Below, piece after piece: positions 1 through 11,156 of a stretch of 64,000 nt of DNA; position 1 is the first letter of the stretch, and every line of letters begins with the position of its first letter. The stretch comes from Thermobifida halotolerans (GTDB lineage: Bacteria; Actinomycetota; Actinomycetes; Streptosporangiales; Streptosporangiaceae): the NCBI RefSeq assembly GCF_003574835.2, contig NZ_CP063196.1:4464001-4528000 (forward strand). Direction: 5' to 3'. Below the pieces are notes generated by a model. It was not told the origin of the DNA, did not search any database, and saw nothing but the letters and a program-made list of their open reading frames with translations. The translations under genes and the position numbers were made by a program.

Positions 1-638
1 CCTGCTCAAATCGGCCTCGGCCCGGTACCTCAACCAGCGGAGCGAACCGGACCTGTCGACCCTGGACGTGTGGGACGAGCACCTGGCCGACACCGGCGCC
101 GAACTGCTGGCGGCGCGCCTGACACTGGTGGCCGAAATGCAGCCGCTGGTCGCCAAGGCCTACGGTGAGCTCACCTCGTCCGGAGGACCGCCCACCCTGC
201 ACTACCGCTGCTCCGCGGTGCCCGAGGGGGGCACTGTGACCGCGGACCGTCCACAGCTTGTGGACGCCCTGCGCGGCGCACTGACCGAGGCGCGCCCCCA
301 GGAGTTGCGGCGCGGGGTCAGTCTCGTGGGGCCGCACCGCGACGACCTGCAGTTGCGCCTGAACGACCTGCCCGCCAGGGGCTACGCCAGCCAGGGCGAG
401 TCGTGGTCCTACGCGCTGGCGCTGCGGCTCGCCGGGTTCGAACTGCTGCGAGCCGACGGCGACGATCCGGTGCTCGTCCTCGACGACGTCTTCGCCGAAC
501 TCGACGCCGAGCGCCGACGGCGGCTGGCCGAGCACGTCCGCACCGCCGAGCAGGTCCTGGTGAGCGCGGCGGTGCCCGGCGACGTTCCCGAGGAGTTGTC
601 GGGCGCGCGGTTCAGAGTCCGGGATGGAGTGGTGGAAC

Positions 639-649
<11 letters not shown>
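1..649 (+). CDS. recF: DNA replication/repair protein RecF, C-terminal part (5' end outside window)
   Basis: RecF is an ABC/SMC-like ATPase that loads RecA onto gapped DNA with RecO and RecR. The reading frame is open from base 2, so the N-terminus with the Walker A motif lies outside the window. About 215 residues remain. They include a segment typical of the RecF ABC signature (RGYASQGESWSYALALR) and the Walker B/D-loop stretch VLVLDDVFAELDAERR. The stop lies at 647–649 and overlaps the start of dciA, so the two are probably co-transcribed. The position before dciA, gyrB and gyrA is the standard actinobacterial origin-proximal order. Confidence 0.95.
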
Positions 650-3465
<2,816 letters not shown>

Positions 3466-3522
3466 CCCGCGCCTGACGTTCCGACGGCAGCGAACGACCC
3501 ACCAGAAAAGGATCGACATCCA

Positions 3523-6051
3523 GTGACGGATGCGAACACGACTCCCGAGGCCTCCGAGAATTCCACAAGCCGTGTCGAACCGGTCGACATCCAGGTCGAG
3601 ATGCAGCGCAGCTACCTCGACTACGCGATGTCGGTCATCATCGGCCGCGCCCTGCCCGACGTGCGCGACGGGTTGAAGCCCGTCCACCAGCGCGTGCTCT
3701 ACGCCATGTACGACGGCGGGTACCGTCCCGACCGCGGTTACTTCAAGTGCGCGCGCGTCGTCGGCGACGTCATGGGTAACTACCATCCGCACGGCGACTC
3801 CGCCATCTACGACACCCTGGTGCGGTTGGCGCAGCCCTGGTCGATGCGGATGCCGCTGGTCGACGGCAACGGAAACTTCGGCTCTCCCGGCAATGACCCG
3901 GCAGCGGCCATGCGCTACACCGAGTGCAAGCTCGCGCCGCTGGCCATGGAGATGCTGCGCGACATCGACAAGGAGACCGTCGACTTCCGGCCCAACTACG
4001 ACGGCCGTTCGCAGGAGCCCGTGGTTCTCCCCTCGCGGTTCCCCAACCTCCTGGTCAACGGTTCGGCCGGTATCGCGGTCGGTATGGCCACCAACATTCC
4101 GCCGCACAACCTGCGCGAGGTGGCCAACGGCGTCACCTGGTACCTGGAGCACCCCGAGGCCTCCGACGAGGAACTGCTCGACGCGCTCATCGCGCGGATC
4201 AAGGGCCCCGACTTCCCCACCAGCGGGCTCATCGTCGGTCGACGCGGCATCGAGGACGCCTACCGTACCGGACGCGGCTCGATCACCATGCGCGCCGTGG
4301 TCAACGTGGAGGAGGACGGGAGAGGCCGCCAGTGCCTGGTGGTCACCGAGCTGCCCTACCAGGTCAACCCCGACAACCTCGCGCTGAAGATCGCCGAGCT
4401 TGTCAAGGACGGCAAGGTCAACGGGATCGCCGACGTCAAGGACGAGAGCAGCGGCCGCACCGGGCAGCGACTGGTGATCGTCCTCAAGCGCGACGCGGTC
4501 GCCAAGGTCGTGCTGAACAACCTCTACAAGCACACCCAGCTGCAGGAGACGTTCGGCGCGAACATGCTGGCCCTGGTCGACGGAGTGCCCCGCACGCTCC
4601 GCCTGGACCAGCTCATCCGCCACTGGGTGGTCCACCAGATCCAGGTCATCGTCCGGCGCACTCGCTACCTGCTGCGCAAGGCCGAGGAGCGCGCCCACAT
4701 CCTGCGTGCGCTGCTCAAGGCGATCGACCGGATCGACGAGGTCATCGCGCTGATCCGGGGCAGCGCCTCCGCGGACGACGCCAAGAGCGGCCTCATGAGC
4801 CTGCTGGCCATCGACGACGTCCAGGCGCGGGCGATCCTGGATATGCAGCTACGCAAACTCGCGGCGTTGGAACGCCAGCAGCTCACCAGCGAGTACGACG
4901 AGCTGATGGCGCAGATCACCGACTACAACGGGATCCTCGCCTCGCCCGAGCGGCAGCGCGGAATCGTACGCGACGAACTCGCCGAGATCGTCGAGAAGTA
5001 CGGTGACGATCGCCGTACGCAGATCGTCCCCGACGAGGGCGACATGCGTATGGAGGACTTCATCGCCGAAGAGGACATCGTCGTCACCATCACCCGGGGC
5101 GGTTACGCCAAGCGCACCCGCCTCGACAACTACCGGGCACAGAGGCGCGGCGGCAAGGGGGTGCGCGGCGCCCAGCTCAAACAGGACGACATCGTCCAGC
5201 ACTTCTTCGTGACGACCACGCACAACTGGATCCTGTTCTTCACGAACAAGGGCCGGGTGTACCGCACGAAGGCATACGAGCTTCCCGAGCTGGCCCGGGA
5301 CTCCCGAGGGCAGCACGTGGCCAATCTGGTGCCGTTCCTGCCCGATGAGGAGATCGCCCAGGTGCTGGCGCTGCGCGACTACGAGGCAGCGCCCTACCTG
5401 GTACTGGCCACCCGTTCCGGTCTGGTCAAGAAGACCAAGCTGGAGGACTTCGACTCCGCGCGTTCGGCGGGCATCATCGCCATCAACCTGCGCGAGGACG
5501 ACGAACTGATCGCCGCCAGGCTGGTCTTCCCGACCGACGACCTGCTGCTGATCAGCAGTAACGCCCAGGCGATCCGGTTCTCCGCGTCGGACGAGTCGCT
5601 GCGGCCGATGGGACGGGCGACCAGCGGCGTGATCGGCATGCGTTTCACGGAGGGCGACTACCTGCTCAGCATGGATGTCATCCGTGAGGGCGAGGGTGCC
5701 ACGGACGTGCTCGTGGCCACCGACGGCGGCTACGCCAAGCGCACCCCGTCCGACCAGTATCCGGTGCAGAAGCGCGGCGGCAAGGGCGTGCTCACGGCCA
5801 AGGTCGTGGAGACCCGCGGCAGGCTCGTCGGTGCGCTGATGGTCGATCCCGAGGAGGACGAGATCCTGGCGATCACCTCCAACGGCGGAGTGATCCGCAC
5901 CAAGTGTGCGGAGATCAAGCGGTCGCAGCGGGCCACGATGGGGGTTCGGCTGATGAACCTCAGCAAGGGCCACCACGTGGTCGCCATCGCGCGCAACGCC
6001 GAGGGTATGGACGACGAGGCCGAGAACGGCACCGAGTTCGACGTCGAGTAG
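3523..6051 (+). CDS. gyrA: DNA gyrase subunit A
   Basis: This is the breakage–reunion subunit of gyrase, 842 residues starting at GTG. The catalytic tyrosine is Tyr132 in AAMRYTECK. The quinolone-determining region reads [19 protein letters not shown], with the drug-sensitive-type Ser93 and Asp97. The GyrA-box QRRGGKG is at residues 540–546, followed by the C-terminal beta-propeller repeats. The tail is acidic. An AAAAGGA ribosome site precedes the GTG. It forms an operon with gyrB and ends just before a parS site and a terminator. Confidence 0.97.
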   Translation: MTDANTTPEASENSTSRVEPVDIQVEMQRSYLDYAMSVIIGRALPDVRDGLKPVHQRVLYAMYDGGYRPDRGYFKCARVVGDVMGNYHPHGDSAIYDTLVRLAQPWSMRMPLVDGNGNFGSPGNDPAAAMRYTECKLAPLAMEMLRDIDKETVDFRPNYDGRSQEPVVLPSRFPNLLVNGSAGIAVGMATNIPPHNLREVANGVTWYLEHPEASDEELLDALIARIKGPDFPTSGLIVGRRGIEDAYRTGRGSITMRAVVNVEEDGRGRQCLVVTELPYQVNPDNLALKIAELVKDGKVNGIADVKDESSGRTGQRLVIVLKRDAVAKVVLNNLYKHTQLQETFGANMLALVDGVPRTLRLDQLIRHWVVHQIQVIVRRTRYLLRKAEERAHILRALLKAIDRIDEVIALIRGSASADDAKSGLMSLLAIDDVQARAILDMQLRKLAALERQQLTSEYDELMAQITDYNGILASPERQRGIVRDELAEIVEKYGDDRRTQIVPDEGDMRMEDFIAEEDIVVTITRGGYAKRTRLDNYRAQRRGGKGVRGAQLKQDDIVQHFFVTTTHNWILFFTNKGRVYRTKAYELPELARDSRGQHVANLVPFLPDEEIAQVLALRDYEAAPYLVLATRSGLVKKTKLEDFDSARSAGIIAINLREDDELIAARLVFPTDDLLLISSNAQAIRFSASDESLRPMGRATSGVIGMRFTEGDYLLSMDVIREGEGATDVLVATDGGYAKRTPSDQYPVQKRGGKGVLTAKVVETRGRLVGALMVDPEEDEILAITSNGGVIRTKCAEIKRSQRATMGVRLMNLSKGHHVVAIARNAEGMDDEAENGTEFDVE

Positions 6052-6058
6052 TCTCTGC

Positions 6059-6072
6059 GTTTCACGTGAAAC
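6059..6072. promoter_or_regulatory. parS chromosome-partitioning site
   Basis: The 14-base perfect palindrome GTTTCACGTGAAAC, followed by A, matches the ParB-binding parS consensus known from Streptomyces and Bacillus. It lies eight bases after the gyrA stop and close to the inferred origin, where parS sites cluster. I saw no second copy in the window. Confidence 0.88.
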
Positions 6073-6080
6073 ACGTCCAC

Positions 6081-6117
6081 ACGCGCGAGGGGAAGGTATT
6101 ACCCGCCCCTCGCGCGT
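6081..6117 (+). terminator. Terminator hairpin after gyrA
   Basis: A perfect 12-bp stem (ACGCGCGAGGGG paired with CCCCTCGCGCGT) has a 13-base loop. It lies directly after gyrA and parS, without a U-tract, as is usual in high-GC actinobacteria. Confidence 0.7.
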
Positions 6118-6247
6118 GACACTGGCCGGTCGGTGGCCGCTCTCAATAGAGTGGCTGTCTGTCATAAGCGACATTCGTCTCGTGGGGTTCGGCGCTGCTG
6201 GCCCGACCTCCCGGATTCCACTGTTATATGGAGAGTTCAGCGGTAAC

Positions 6248-6937
6248 GTGGCTATGTCCGACAACGCGCAACGAGAATCCGCTGCATTGGAGTCGAGTGG
6301 CACCGGCTCCGAACAGAGCGAAACAGATGCCGCAACGACCACTGAGGTCGACGCTTCCGAGACCGAGACGTCCGAGACGTCCCCGGACTCCGAAACGGTG
6401 AGCGAGGCAGACGTCTCCGATGACTCTGCGGGCGCCGAGGAATCCGAGGGCGACGGGGACGCTGTCGAGACGCCGACCCCAGAGGCTGCACAGGGGGATT
6501 CGGGTATGGCAGCAGGAGCGGCCTCCGCGCCGGGCACCGGTGGCAAGGCTGTCAAGACGGCCCGCAAGGCGCACCTGACACTGAGCCGGGTCGAGCCGTG
6601 GTCGATGATGAAGTTCAGTTTCGTCATCTCCCTGGTCTGCTTCATCGTGCTGTTCGTGGCGGTTGCCGTCCTCTACACCGGGTTGTCCTACCTGGGTGTC
6701 TTCGACGCGGTGACCGAACTGATCTCGTCGCTGACCGAAGGCGACGACGGGGGAGACGACCTCAACCTCAACCCGGAGAGCTGGTTCTCGCCCACCCGGG
6801 TGCTCGGTTACACCGCCCTGATCGGGGCCCTGAACGTCATCCTCATCACGGCTCTGGCCACCGTCACCGCGATGCTCTACAACCTCGCCGCCGATCTCGT
6901 GGGCGGCCTCGACGTGACCCTGAGCGAAACCGAGTAG
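6248..6937 (+). CDS. DUF3566 transmembrane protein
   Basis: This is the conserved membrane protein found just downstream of gyrA in many actinobacteria; its function is unknown. From GTG 6248 it is 229 residues (ATG 6254 is an alternative). GGAGAG at 6230–6235 sits 12 bases upstream. The first ~85 residues are a Ser/Thr/Glu/Asp-rich acidic low-complexity segment. Two hydrophobic segments follow (FSFVISLVCFIVLFVAVAVL and a C-terminal one containing YTALIGALNVILITALATV), separated by an acidic loop (EGDDGGDDLN). The acidic tail is longer than usual for the family. Confidence 0.85.
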   Translation: MAMSDNAQRESAALESSGTGSEQSETDAATTTEVDASETETSETSPDSETVSEADVSDDSAGAEESEGDGDAVETPTPEAAQGDSGMAAGAASAPGTGGKAVKTARKAHLTLSRVEPWSMMKFSFVISLVCFIVLFVAVAVLYTGLSYLGVFDAVTELISSLTEGDDGGDDLNLNPESWFSPTRVLGYTALIGALNVILITALATVTAMLYNLAADLVGGLDVTLSETE

Positions 6938-6945
6938 CTTCCTCT

Positions 6946-6978
6946 GCCTTGGGTCCGCGCTCCGCGTGGACCCAAGGC
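6946..6978 (+). terminator. Terminator hairpin after DUF3566 gene
   Basis: GCCTTGGGTCC (6946–6956) pairs perfectly with GGACCCAAGGC (6968–6978), and inner pairs extend the stem to about 15 bp. It begins eight bases after the stop codon. Confidence 0.75.
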
Positions 6979-7101
6979 CCCCTGGGAACGGGTAGAATGA
7001 CGGAGTCGGAAGGACACCGCTCCAGTGTCTTCCCGCTCTCACCCACCAGGGTTTTCGGTTCGCCCCACTCCCCTGGATGCGGTAGAGTTCCACACGAACA
7101 A

Positions 7102-7175
7102 GGGCGTATAGCTCAGTCGGTTAGAGCGCATCCCTGATAAGGATGAGGCCCCAGGTTCAAGTCCTGGTACGCCCA
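7102..7175 (+). tRNA. tRNA-Ile (GAT)
   Basis: A 74-base cloverleaf has acceptor stem GGGCGTA/TACGCCC, D-arm AGCTCAGTCGGTTAGAGC and anticodon stem CATCC/GGATG with GAT at 7136–7138. The T-arm contains GGTTCAAGTCC. No CCA is encoded. The 3' half from 7134 is repeated exactly at 19979, so this gene is the attachment site of the genomic island; the island-side junction keeps the tRNA intact. Confidence 0.97.
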
Positions 7176-7181
7176 CTTGTT
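7134..7181 (+). repeat. Left attachment repeat (att) of the island, within tRNA-Ile
   Basis: This 48-bp stretch is identical to 19979–20026. It spans the tRNA from the anticodon loop to six bases past the discriminator base. Integrases of this family recombine within tRNA 3' ends. Confidence 0.88.
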
Positions 7182-7191
7182 TTTCCAGCTC

Positions 7192-7230
7192 AGAGCCTGG
7201 TTCTCCCCTGAGGGAGGCCGGGCTCTTGGT
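7192..7230 (+). terminator. Terminator of tRNA-Ile (island-encoded copy)
   Basis: AGAGCCTGG pairs with CCGGGCTCT (9 bp, one G–U), followed by TTGGTCGTTTG. It resembles the hairpin just outside the right att repeat (20038–20080), so the island seems to supply a replacement terminator for the tRNA it uses. Confidence 0.6.
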
Positions 7231-7232
7231 CG

Positions 7233-7253
7233 TTTGACCGTCATTTGACCGTG
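7233..7253 (+). promoter_or_regulatory. Putative integrase arm-type sites, left end
   Basis: Two direct copies of TTGACCGT start exactly 11 bp (one helical turn) apart. The same motif pair with the same spacing occurs at the right end (19840–19857). Paired directly repeated arm sites are typical for tyrosine integrases; the assignment is inference. Confidence 0.5.
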
Positions 7254-7444
7254 AGGACGGCCCGGAAGTCCCACTCAGCGGTCGCAGCGGAGTGCTGCCC
7301 GGCGGCTCTGGGCCGCACTGAAGAACTACCAGGCCGCCAACGACAACTCCACGCCTTCTTCCGAGCACGCTCCCCCGACCAACTACTGGCCACCGCCGCC
7401 CCGTGGACCAGTCCATCGATTCTGAAGGAGGAGAGCACCGAAGC

Positions 7445-7469
7445 GGTCCTGCCTCAAGGAGGCAGGACC
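7445..7469 (-). terminator. Terminator hairpin behind the small membrane-protein gene
   Basis: A perfect 11-bp stem (GGTCCTGCCTC/GAGGCAGGACC) with a 3-base loop lies 22 bases past the stop of the minus-strand gene 7492–7728. Confidence 0.6.
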
Positions 7470-7491
7470 AAGCGGACGGTCAAAGCTTCGG

Positions 7492-7728
7492 CTAACGAGA
7501 GATGAGGCTGTCGAAGAACTTGTAGCTTCCTCCCAGCACCAACAGGGCTGCCAGAAGGGCCTCAGCAGGATGGCGGCCTGCAATCCACGTGAGCGCTCCC
7601 ACCACTGCTGAACAGAGGCCACTGAGAAGAACCAGAAGAACGAATCGCATGCTCATGGGGGTGGGGCTGGGAGGAGCGTCGGGAGAGGGCGCAGAGCAGG
7701 AAGGCGGGGGTGTCGTAGAGTGGCTCAT
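7492..7728 (-). CDS. Small predicted membrane protein, island-encoded
   Basis: This is a 78-residue product of unrecognised family. A Pro/Ser-rich N-terminal ~25 residues precedes two hydrophobic segments (FVLLVLLSGLCSAVVGALTW and ALLAALLVLGGSYKF). The ATG has a good ribosome site (GAAAGGA, about five bases upstream on the minus strand), and a strong hairpin follows the stop, which favours a real gene. Small two-segment membrane proteins of this kind occur on actinobacterial integrative elements (Spd-like). It is the only candidate cargo or transfer-type gene besides CRISPR–Cas and the integrase. An internal ATG at residue 25 is an alternative start. Confidence 0.5.
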   Translation of the reverse strand: MSHSTTPPPSCSAPSPDAPPSPTPMSMRFVLLVLLSGLCSAVVGALTWIAGRHPAEALLAALLVLGGSYKFFDSLISR

Positions 7729-8036
7729 GTAGTCCTTTCCAGCAAGATGGATTACTGACCTGAAGGGCCCTGGCTAGGCAAAGTGCAGGGCCCTTCTTGC
7801 TTGTCCGAGGGCAAGGAGATTCGAGCCTTAGCCCTCGCCAAGGCGACAAGAAGGCCAGAGGCTTCGCGCTTCCCGGAGGAGCGTACCACTCCGAGTACTC
7901 GCAAGCGAACCTCCTTCACGTGTCACGAGATCGTTCCCTCCTGTGGCCCTCATGTTTTTTGTGACACGAGATCGTTTATGCTATCCCCATAGGGGAGCGC
8001 ATCGAAAAGAATCCTGGCCATGCCTGTTGCTCTAGA
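7729..8036. other. Gene-free stretch between membrane-protein gene and orphan CRISPR unit
   Basis: It holds a perfect inverted repeat GAAGGGCCCTG/CAGGGCCCTTC (7762–7772 and 7786–7796, 13-base loop) and two direct copies of CACGAGATCGTT (7924–7935, 7965–7976). A possible promoter for the orphan CRISPR unit is TTGTGA (7959–7964) with TATCCC (7982–7987), 17 bp apart. Base composition is visibly more AT-rich around 7910–8000. I see no coding sequence. Confidence 0.45.
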
Positions 8037-8126
8037 GTGCTCCCCGCGCACGCGGGGATGGTCCCGATCTAGTGTCTCGTTGCACATGCGGGCGAACATG
8101 CTCCCTGCGCATGCAGGGCTACAGGG
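8037..8126 (+). CRISPR. Orphan one-spacer CRISPR unit upstream of cas3
   Basis: A perfect copy of the 29-base repeat of the main array lies at 8037–8065. A 32-base spacer (8066–8097) follows, then a degenerate repeat (8098–8126). The degenerate copy agrees over most of its first 23 bases. It changes both arms of the hairpin together (CCCCGC/GCGGGG becomes CCCTGC/GCAGGG), so the stem recognised by Cas6e is preserved. Spacer length equals that of the main array. It lies about 110 bases upstream of cas3 on the same strand. Confidence 0.75.
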
Positions 8127-8237
8127 TGAGGGAGTGAGCTCATGACAGGATCACTCCCTCACCCCAAGTTTCCCCACATTTGAGGAAATTTTCTGTTTGC
8201 GGCGCTTTCTCCCCTCTCATGCGGTGGAATGTTCCTC

Positions 8238-11156
8238 ATGGCTTCCGATGACTCTCTGTCGCCTTGGCCGGGCGGACTGTCTGATGCCGCGCGGTCGGTA
8301 TGGGCCAAGCACGACCGCGACATGGGCGGTTGGCTGCCGCTGTGGCGGCACATGGCTGACAGCGCCGCTGTGGCGGGGCGGCTGTGGGATGAATGGCTAC
8401 CCCGTCAGGTGCGGCGACTGGTCGCCGACGCGCTCCCGGACGGTGCTGCTGATGCCCGGCGGTTGGCGGTGTGGCTGGCCGCGACCCACGACGTCGGGAA
8501 AGCCACCCCCGCGTTCGCCTGTCAGGTGGAGGAACTCGCCGGCACCATGCGCCGCGCCGGGCTGGACATGCCGCTGTACAAGCAGATGCCCGACCGCAAG
8601 TACGCCCCTCACGGCTTGGCCGGGCAGGTGCTGCTCCAGCAGTGGCTCACCGAACGGCACGGCTGGTCCAAGCGGGAGACCCTCCCGTTCACGATCGTCG
8701 CGGGCGGCCACCACGGGGTGCCGCCAACCCAGGCCGACATCAGCAACCTCACCCGGTACCCGGATCTGCTGCGCACGCCCCGCTGCGAGGACGTGTGGCG
8801 CGGTGTGCAGGACGAACTGCTCGACACCGCCGCCGCGGTCTGCGGGGTGGCGGAGCGGTTGGGCGAGTGGCGGCAGACCAGGCTGCCGCAGCCGGTGCAG
8901 GTGGTGCTGACAGCGCTGGTCATCGTCGCTGACTGGATCGCCAGTAACCCCGATCTCTTCCCCTACTTTCCCGACGGGTGCGCCACCGATCCCGAACGCA
9001 TCGACACGGCCTGGAGCCGGTTGGACCTGCCCCGCCCCTGGCAGGCGGTGGAACCCGAGGAGGAGCCCGCGGCTCTGTTCGCCGCGCGCTTCGACCTGCC
9101 ACCGGGAGCGGCGGTCCGCCCGACCCAGGAAGAAGCCGTGCGTCTGGCACGCGAGATGCCCGCCCCAGGGCTGATGATCATCGAGGCGCCGATGGGGGAA
9201 GGCAAGACCGAGGCCGCACTCGCCGTCGCCGAAATTTTCGCCGCCCGCTCCGGCGCTGGGGGCTGCTTCATCGCTCTGCCCACGATGGCCACCGGAAACG
9301 CCATGTTCCCGCGCATGCTCGACTGGCTGGGCCGTCTCCCCGACCAACGGGCCGAGCCAGGAGCGCACTCGGTGTTTTTGGCCCACTCCAAGGCCGCCCT
9401 GAACGAAAAGTACACCGAGCTGGCACGCCAGGGCCCCACCCGGATCGCCGACGTCGACCGCGACGGTGCGGAAGACGAGTGGCGATATCAAGCGGACGAA
9501 CGGGTCGCCTCGGCGGAACTGGTCGCCCACCACTGGTTGCGCGGCCGGAAGAAAGGCATGCTGTCCTCGTTCGTGGCCGGCACGATCGACCAGCTGCTGT
9601 TCGCTGGACTGAAGAGCCGCCACCTGGCGCTGCGCCACCTCGCCGTGGCGGGCAAGGTGGTGGTGATCGACGAGGCGCACGCCTACGACACCTACATGAA
9701 CTCCTACCTCGACCGGGTGCTGTCCTGGCTGGGTGCCTACGGCGTGCCGGTGGCGGTGCTCTCGGCGACCTTGCCCGCCCGTCGCCGCCGTGAACTCGTC
9801 GAGGCCTACACCGGTTCCACGGTTACCGACACCGATCTCGCTCAGGTGGAGAAGGCCGACGGCTATCCGCTGCTCACCGGCGCCGCTCCACAAGCGGCTC
9901 CGCGTATGTCTCTTCCCGCGGCCTCGGGGCGTGGCATCGACGTGCGCGTGGAGCGCCTGGACGACGACCTGGACGTGCTGGCCGACCGGCTGGACGAGGA
10001 ACTCGGGGAAGGCGGTTGTGTCCTGGTCGTGCGCAACACGGTCGACCGGGCCCACCAGGCCGCCCAGCGCCTGCGTCAGCGCTTCGGCAGTGACCATGTG
10101 ACCGTCGCCCACGCCCGTTTTGTGGACCTGGACCGGGTGGAGAACGACGCTGCACTGCTGGCCACGTTCGGCCCTCCGGAGAAGGTCGCGGAGGCCGGCG
10201 GAAAGCGCCCCGGAAAGCACATCGTGGTCGCCAGCCAGGTGGTGGAACAGTCCCTCGACGTCGACTTCGACCTGCTGGTGAGTGACCTCGCGCCGGTCGA
10301 CCTGCTGCTGCAGCGAATGGGACGCCTGCACCGCCACCAGCGCGGCGAGGAGCAGAGCGAGCGTCCGGCGCGGCTGCGCACCGCACGATGCCTGGTCACT
10401 GGAGTCAACTGGACGGCGGAGGTCCCCGAACCGGTCCGAGGGTCCCGTCTGGTCTACCGGGACTATCCGCTGCTGCGCTCCCTTGCGGTGCTGGAACCCC
10501 ACTTCGCGGGAACCGCTCAGACAGGAGGCACGGTCCGGCTGCCCGATGCCATCAGCCCGCTGGTGCAGGCGGCCTACGGCTCCGAATCGGTCGGCCCCGC
10601 CACATGGCAGGAAGCCTTGGAGAAGGCCCGGTACGACCACGAGGTTCACCAGTCCGAACAGCGCGTCAAAGCCGAGGACTTCCTGCTCGACAAGGTGAAG
10701 AAGCCCGGCAGAGCCCTGACCGGGTGGGTGGACGCCGGGGTGGGCGACGCCGACGACACGCGCAAGGGCGCGGCGCAGGTCCGCGACAGCCGCGAGAGCC
10801 TGGAGGTCCTGGTCGTTCAGCGGCGCGTCGACGGTGTGTTGACCACCCTCCCGTGGCTGAGCAAGAACCGCGGCGGCCTGGAACTGCCCACCGACGCGGT
10901 GCCCCCCGCCTGGCTCGCGCGCACTGTCGCCGCGTCGGCCCTGCGCCTGCCCTACCAGTTCGGCTTCCCCAAAGTCCTCGATCAAGCCATCGCCGAACTC
11001 GAAGCCGAATGCGTCCCGGCGTGGCAGACCAAGGAATCGCACTGGCTGGCAGGGGAGCTGATCCTGATCCTGGACGAGAACTGTCGTAGCCGCCTGGCAG
11101 GCTACGGCCTCCGCTACACCCGCACCGACGGTCTTGAGGTCCACCGTGACAACTGA
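8238..11156 (+). CDS. cas3: CRISPR-associated helicase–nuclease Cas3 (type I-E)
   Basis: Cas3 is the effector nuclease-helicase recruited by Cascade to degrade target DNA. From ATG 8238 it is 972 residues (ATG 8229 is an in-frame alternative); GGTGG at 8223–8227 suits 8238. The N-terminal HD nuclease shows RHMADS (His38) and THDVGK (His84, Asp85). The SF2 helicase part has Walker A APMGEGKT (residues 317–324) and the DEAH box IDEAHAYD (Asp478–His481), with motif VI near LLLQRMGRLHRH. Length and architecture match intact I-E Cas3 of the Thermobifida type. It overlaps cse1 by 11 bases, so all eight cas genes appear translationally coupled. Confidence 0.96.
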   Translation: MASDDSLSPWPGGLSDAARSVWAKHDRDMGGWLPLWRHMADSAAVAGRLWDEWLPRQVRRLVADALPDGAADARRLAVWLAATHDVGKATPAFACQVEELAGTMRRAGLDMPLYKQMPDRKYAPHGLAGQVLLQQWLTERHGWSKRETLPFTIVAGGHHGVPPTQADISNLTRYPDLLRTPRCEDVWRGVQDELLDTAAAVCGVAERLGEWRQTRLPQPVQVVLTALVIVADWIASNPDLFPYFPDGCATDPERIDTAWSRLDLPRPWQAVEPEEEPAALFAARFDLPPGAAVRPTQEEAVRLAREMPAPGLMIIEAPMGEGKTEAALAVAEIFAARSGAGGCFIALPTMATGNAMFPRMLDWLGRLPDQRAEPGAHSVFLAHSKAALNEKYTELARQGPTRIADVDRDGAEDEWRYQADERVASAELVAHHWLRGRKKGMLSSFVAGTIDQLLFAGLKSRHLALRHLAVAGKVVVIDEAHAYDTYMNSYLDRVLSWLGAYGVPVAVLSATLPARRRRELVEAYTGSTVTDTDLAQVEKADGYPLLTGAAPQAAPRMSLPAASGRGIDVRVERLDDDLDVLADRLDEELGEGGCVLVVRNTVDRAHQAAQRLRQRFGSDHVTVAHARFVDLDRVENDAALLATFGPPEKVAEAGGKRPGKHIVVASQVVEQSLDVDFDLLVSDLAPVDLLLQRMGRLHRHQRGEEQSERPARLRTARCLVTGVNWTAEVPEPVRGSRLVYRDYPLLRSLAVLEPHFAGTAQTGGTVRLPDAISPLVQAAYGSESVGPATWQEALEKARYDHEVHQSEQRVKAEDFLLDKVKKPGRALTGWVDAGVGDADDTRKGAAQVRDSRESLEVLVVQRRVDGVLTTLPWLSKNRGGLELPTDAVPPAWLARTVAASALRLPYQFGFPKVLDQAIAELEAECVPAWQTKESHWLAGELILILDENCRSRLAGYGLRYTRTDGLEVHRDN

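Noticed and set aside
3793..3850. Quinolone-resistance changes in GyrA linked to the exporter at 25.6–28.0 kb
   Set aside because: Ser93 and Asp97 are the sensitive-type residues; nothing connects the two loci.
6059..6072. gyrA downstream palindrome as a terminator
   Set aside because: It matches the ParB parS consensus exactly, and a separate 12-bp hairpin follows at 6081–6117.
8066..8097. Self-targeting of the cas3 promoter by the orphan spacer
   Set aside because: By eye only the first four seed bases (GATC) match upstream copies of CACGAGATCGTT; a proper mismatch-tolerant search is needed before claiming it.
8397..11144. 915-codon open frame antisense to cas3
   Set aside because: Mirror of the strongly biased cas3 codons; the sense frame has all Cas3 motifs.
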